Assembly: GCF_903645295.1 (NCBI RefSeq)
Contig: NZ_CAHJXM010000002.1
Location: forward strand, 658,001-722,000
Length of the DNA: 64,000 nucleotides
Direction: 5' to 3'
Origin: Bacillus sp. Marseille-Q1617
GTDB lineage: Bacteria > Bacillota > Bacilli > Bacillales > Bacillaceae_B
The notes under the pieces are model-generated. The model was not told the origin of the DNA. It did no database searches and saw only the letters and a program-made list of their open reading frames with translations. Below, one piece after another: positions 56,964 to 64,000 of this stretch. The position numbers and the translations under genes are program-made. How positions within the stretch are numbered: the stretch's first letter is position 1; every line of letters starts with the position of its first letter.

Positions 56964-56992
56964 TTGAAATGCGATTTCCATACTGATAGAAT
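56964..56992 (+). promoter_or_regulatory. Promoter of the cggR-gapA operon
   Basis: TTGAAA (56964-56969), 17-nt spacer, TAGAAT (56987-56992). It starts immediately after the glutaredoxin-like stop. Confidence 0.75.
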
Positions 56993-57030
56993 GAACGTTG
57001 AAAGCAGGGATGAATTTTTTTTGGAGGCAG

Positions 57031-57067
57031 TGGGACATAATATGTCTATGTGGGACTTTTATAGTCC
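57031..57067 (+). promoter_or_regulatory. CggR operator
   Basis: Two direct repeats, TGGGACATAATATGTC (57031-57046) and TGGGACTTTTATAGTCC (57051-57067), about 30-65 bp after the predicted start. This is the roadblock position known for CggR in B. subtilis. Fructose-1,6-bisphosphate should relieve it. Confidence 0.85.
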
Positions 57068-57191
57068 AGCGAACATAAGCCGCATTCGTTTGACAGTATC
57101 CCGCAATGGAAAGCGCACGTTTAGTGGCACTTCCCTTGTGGAATTACTATAAAGTGGCAGTCACTCACTTCCATGTAAGGAGCTTTTACCG

Positions 57192-58204
57192 ATGGAATCC
57201 ATTATTGATATACAAAAGCGATTATTACCCGACCTGCTTGAAGTTATGCAAAAAAGGCATCAGATTCTCCGTTCGATTCAATTCTTACAGCCGGTCGGCC
57301 GCAGGAGTCTCGCGCAGAACCTTGGACTGACGGAACGGGTGTTGAGAAGTGAAGTGGAATTCCTTAAGAATCAGGATCTCATCTCGATCAAGACTTCCGG
57401 AATGATCATGACCGAAGACGGCATGAAGCTGCTGGAACGAATCGAAAATATGATGAGAGAGATTTCGGGAATCAATGACATGGAGGAAAGATTACAGTCT
57501 TTACTCAATCTTAATGAAATTGTCATCGTTCCGGGGAATAGTGATGAGTCTCCGTGGGTAAAAGAAGAATTGGGGCGTGCGTCAGCTTTTAGTATGAAAC
57601 AGCGCCTTGAGGGGAATAATATCATCGCTGTGACCGGCGGTTCGACCATGGCAGCTGTCGCAGAAATGCTGACACCCGACTTTTCCGGATCCGACACCTT
57701 GTTTGTTCCTGCGCGGGGCGGAATCGGTGAAGATGTGAAGAACCAGGCCAACACGATCTGCGCGAAGATGGCAGAGCATACCGGAATGCGGCACCGCGTT
57801 CTTTATGTTCCCGATCAGGTCAGTAAAGAAGTTTACAAGTCCTTTTTAAAGGAACCGATGATTAAAGAGGTCTTAAATTTAATTCAATCAGCAAACATGG
57901 TTCTTCATGGAATTGGAGATGCTATTACAATGGCAGAAAGGCGAAAGACGCCACCGGCTGATTTTGAAAAAATCACTGCAGGGAACGCGGTCGGCGAAGC
58001 ATTCGGCTATTATTTCAATGAGTCGGGGGAAGTGGTACATAAAGTGCCGACCATTGGACTCCAGCTTGAAGATTTGAAGAACATCAAACATGTATTTGCC
58101 GTCGCTGGCGGCAGCTCGAAAGCAAAAGCGATTCGGGCATATCTGAAAAGTGCTCCCTCTTCAACAATCCTGATCACCGATGAAGGAGCAGCGAAAGAGC
58201 TTTT

Positions 58205-58214
<10 letters not shown>
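57192..58214 (+). CDS. cggR: Central glycolytic genes regulator CggR
   Basis: SorC/DeoR-type repressor of the gapA operon, inactivated by fructose-1,6-bisphosphate. The N-terminal winged HTH (RRSLAQNLGLTERVLRSEVEFL) is followed by a phosphosugar-binding domain with VTGGSTMAAV and FVPARGGIGEDV. 340 residues. AAGGAG before ATG 57192. Confidence 0.95.
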
Positions 58215-59279
<1,065 letters not shown>

Positions 59280-59360
59280 TCCGTCATTAAAGTAAATTGA
59301 CATTATCAGCAGGGTGAGGATGGATAAATTTTGTCCCACCATCTATAATGGAAAGGGATG

Positions 59361-59397
59361 AAGGGGAGCGGGGAAGATTCCCCACTCCCCTTTTTCT
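59361..59397 (+). terminator. Terminator between gapA and pgk
   Basis: AAGGGGAGCGGGGAA-GA-TTCCCCACTCCCCTT followed by TTTC. It should limit read-through from cggR-gapA into pgk. Confidence 0.88.
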
Positions 59398-59457
59398 TGT
59401 TCCTATACTGAATTTTCTTTTCATTATGAAAAGAAACACAAAAGGAGGCCTTTTACG

Positions 59458-60642
59458 ATGAATAAGAAATCAATCAAAGATGTTGATGTAAAAGGGAAAC
59501 GCGTATTTTGCCGGGTGGACTTCAACGTACCTATGTCAGAAGGCAAAATCACTGATGAAACCCGTATCCAAGCTGCACTTCCAACAATCAAGTATTTAGT
59601 AGAAGGCGGCGCGAAAGTCATCCTGGCGAGTCACTTGGGGCGTCCAAAGGGTGAAGTAGTAGAAGAACTTCGTTTGACTCCGGTAGCAGAAAGACTTTCG
59701 GAGCTGCTTGGCAAGAACGTTGCGAAGGCTGACGAAGCGTATGGAGAAAACGTACAATCCAAAATCAGCGAAATGGCTGAGGGGGATGTACTTGTTCTTG
59801 AAAACGTGCGTTTCTATGCTGGCGAAACGAAAAATGACCCTGAACTTGCGAAAGAATTCGCGGCACTAGCCGACCTTTACGTAAACGATGCATTCGGTGC
59901 AGCCCACCGTGCGCATGCTTCAACTGAAGGCGTCGCAAAGCACCTTCCGGCTGTGGCAGGTCTTTTAATGGAAAAAGAGCTTGAGGTACTTGGAAAAGCA
60001 CTCTCAACTCCGGAACGTCCATTCACAGCGATCATCGGCGGAGCGAAGGTAAAAGATAAAATCGGTGTCATCGATAACCTGTTAGATAAAGTGGACAACC
60101 TGATCATCGGAGGCGGACTTGCTTACACATTCGTGAAAGCACAGGGCCACGAGGTAGGAAAATCCCTTTTAGAAGAAGATAAAATCGATCTTGCAAAGCA
60201 ATTCATGAAAAAAGCTGAAGATAAAGGCGTTAACTTCCTTATGCCTGTCGATGTAGTCGTTGCTGATGACTTCTCAAACGACGCAAATACAAAAGAAGTG
60301 GATATCGATTCGATCCCATCTGATTGGGAAGCACTTGATATCGGTCCTAAGACAAGAGAATTATTCCAAGCGACAATCAAGGATAGTAAGCTTGTCATCT
60401 GGAACGGACCTATGGGTGTATTCGAACTCGATGCATTTGCAAACGGAACAAAAGCCGTAGCTGAGGCGTTGGCCGATGCGACAGATACATACTCTGTCAT
60501 CGGCGGCGGAGACTCCGCAGCAGCAGTCGAAAAATTCGGCTATGCTGACAAGATGAGTCATATCTCTACAGGTGGAGGCGCATCCCTTGAGTTCATGGAA
60601 GGTAAAGAACTTCCAGGTGTTGTGGCCCTTAACGACAAGTAA
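59458..60642 (+). CDS. pgk: Phosphoglycerate kinase
   Basis: Transfers phosphate from 1,3-bisphosphoglycerate to ADP. Seen: [37 protein letters not shown] and the nucleotide loop [13 protein letters not shown]. 394 residues. AAAGGAGG upstream. It lies behind a terminator, so it needs read-through or its own promoter; TTGACA at 59297 is upstream of the terminator, and I found no clear promoter after it. Confidence 0.97.
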   Translation: MNKKSIKDVDVKGKRVFCRVDFNVPMSEGKITDETRIQAALPTIKYLVEGGAKVILASHLGRPKGEVVEELRLTPVAERLSELLGKNVAKADEAYGENVQSKISEMAEGDVLVLENVRFYAGETKNDPELAKEFAALADLYVNDAFGAAHRAHASTEGVAKHLPAVAGLLMEKELEVLGKALSTPERPFTAIIGGAKVKDKIGVIDNLLDKVDNLIIGGGLAYTFVKAQGHEVGKSLLEEDKIDLAKQFMKKAEDKGVNFLMPVDVVVADDFSNDANTKEVDIDSIPSDWEALDIGPKTRELFQATIKDSKLVIWNGPMGVFELDAFANGTKAVAEALADATDTYSVIGGGDSAAAVEKFGYADKMSHISTGGGASLEFMEGKELPGVVALNDK

Positions 60643-60666
60643 TTCAGCATTTTAAACATGATATAA

Positions 60667-62971
<2,305 letters not shown>

Positions 62972-63021
62972 GTTTGCAGGACTTATACAAATTTTGTAAG
63001 GGTTTTGGGTTAATGCCCAGA

Positions 63022-63145
63022 GTTGATTGGAGCGGAAGGCACTCGACTCCTGCGGGATATGCGGGACAGGTGAGACCCCGCAGGCGAAGCCGAGGAGGCT
63101 CACCGCCCGCCCCGCGGAAAGCGAGTGCCTGCAGCGGAAATCAAC
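63022..63145 (+). repeat. Structured repeat, copy 5 (full length)
   Basis: Ends GTTGATT (63022-63028) and AATCAAC (63139-63145) pair; inner stem GGCACTCG/CGAGTGCC; core CTCCTGCGGG, GGTGAGACCCCGCAGG, GAGGAGGCTCACC, CCCGCGGAAAGCG. It occupies most of the 228-bp gpmI-eno gap, inside a highly expressed operon. No terminator T run follows. Confidence 0.88.
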
Positions 63146-63184
63146 GACCCTTTTTAGAAGAGTATGATAAAAACCTAACTATAA

Positions 63185-64000
<816 letters not shown>

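Noticed and set aside
56964..57152. Small ORF overlapping the cggR promoter and operator
   Set aside because: No supported start with a ribosome site, and it runs through the CggR operator.
59297..59349. pgk promoter (TTGACA 59297, TATAAT 59344)
   Set aside because: The two boxes are about 41 nt apart and no partner at 16-18 nt fits; they also precede the terminator.

Overview
The window looks like chromosomal DNA of a Bacillaceae bacterium (Bacillus or a close relative such as Rossellomorea; the genus is a guess). The evidence is a run of genes in Bacillus subtilis-like order (csbA-uvrB-uvrA; yvlABCD-hprK-lgt-yvoD-ppaX-yvoF; hisZGDBHAFI; yvcD-trxB; yvcI-rapZ-glmR-whiA-crh; clpP; sigL; cggR-gapA-pgk-tpiA-gpmI-eno), strong AGGAGG ribosome binding sites, TTGACA/TATAAT promoters, and Gram-positive regulatory sites for LexA, TnrA, CtsR, CggR and SAM. 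Almost all genes lie on the + strand.

Layout. 1-2511: a minus-strand operon of two Dpp/Opp-like permeases and a lipoprotein, cut by the left edge. 2836-5093: serC-serA (serine synthesis). 5171-6953: alpha/beta hydrolase, YfbR-like HD nucleotidase, csbA. 6999-7386: a dense DnaA-box cluster and a 20-nt-phased repeat tract in front of the LexA-controlled uvrBA operon. 12863-17744: a hydrolase, then a SAM-riboswitch operon metN-metI-metQ plus an M20 amidohydrolase. 18239-25559: yvlABCD, a small hydrolase, hprK-lgt-yvoD-ppaX-yvoF. 25706-27187: a gene remnant and a PatB-type C-S lyase. 27784-34305: the complete histidine operon. 34630-39000: TPR protein, trxB, tnrA with a divergent small gene, an SGNH hydrolase. 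39431-43059: yvcI-rapZ-glmR-whiA-crh. 43443-53952: a six-gene accessory operon (Hpt-REC-GGDEF-REC protein, HEAT-repeat membrane protein, processive family-2 glycosyltransferase, 1076-residue membrane-anchored glycosidase-like protein, CheY-like regulator, hybrid histidine kinase) that looks like a cyclic-di-GMP-linked exopolysaccharide system. 54072-54982: clpP (minus strand) and tRNA-Arg(CCG). 55238-64000: sigL, a glutaredoxin-like gene, and the CggR-controlled glycolytic operon, with eno cut by the right edge.

Connections. Carbon control recurs (hprK, crh, rapZ, glmR, cggR and the triose-phosphate pathway). Nitrogen and amino acid control is seen in tnrA, the histidine operon, serC-serA and the SAM-regulated methionine transporter. 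Stress control is seen at uvrB (LexA) and clpP (CtsR).

The least explained material is intergenic: a repeat of about 123 bp in several copies with compensatory base changes, which suggests a structured RNA; three tracts in which a 5-7-nt word recurs about every 20 nt; the DnaA-box cluster; paired GTAC palindromes before the glutaredoxin-like gene; and palindromic GGGACGGGCC elements. The accessory 43.4-54.0 kb operon is the best candidate for an undescribed protein system.
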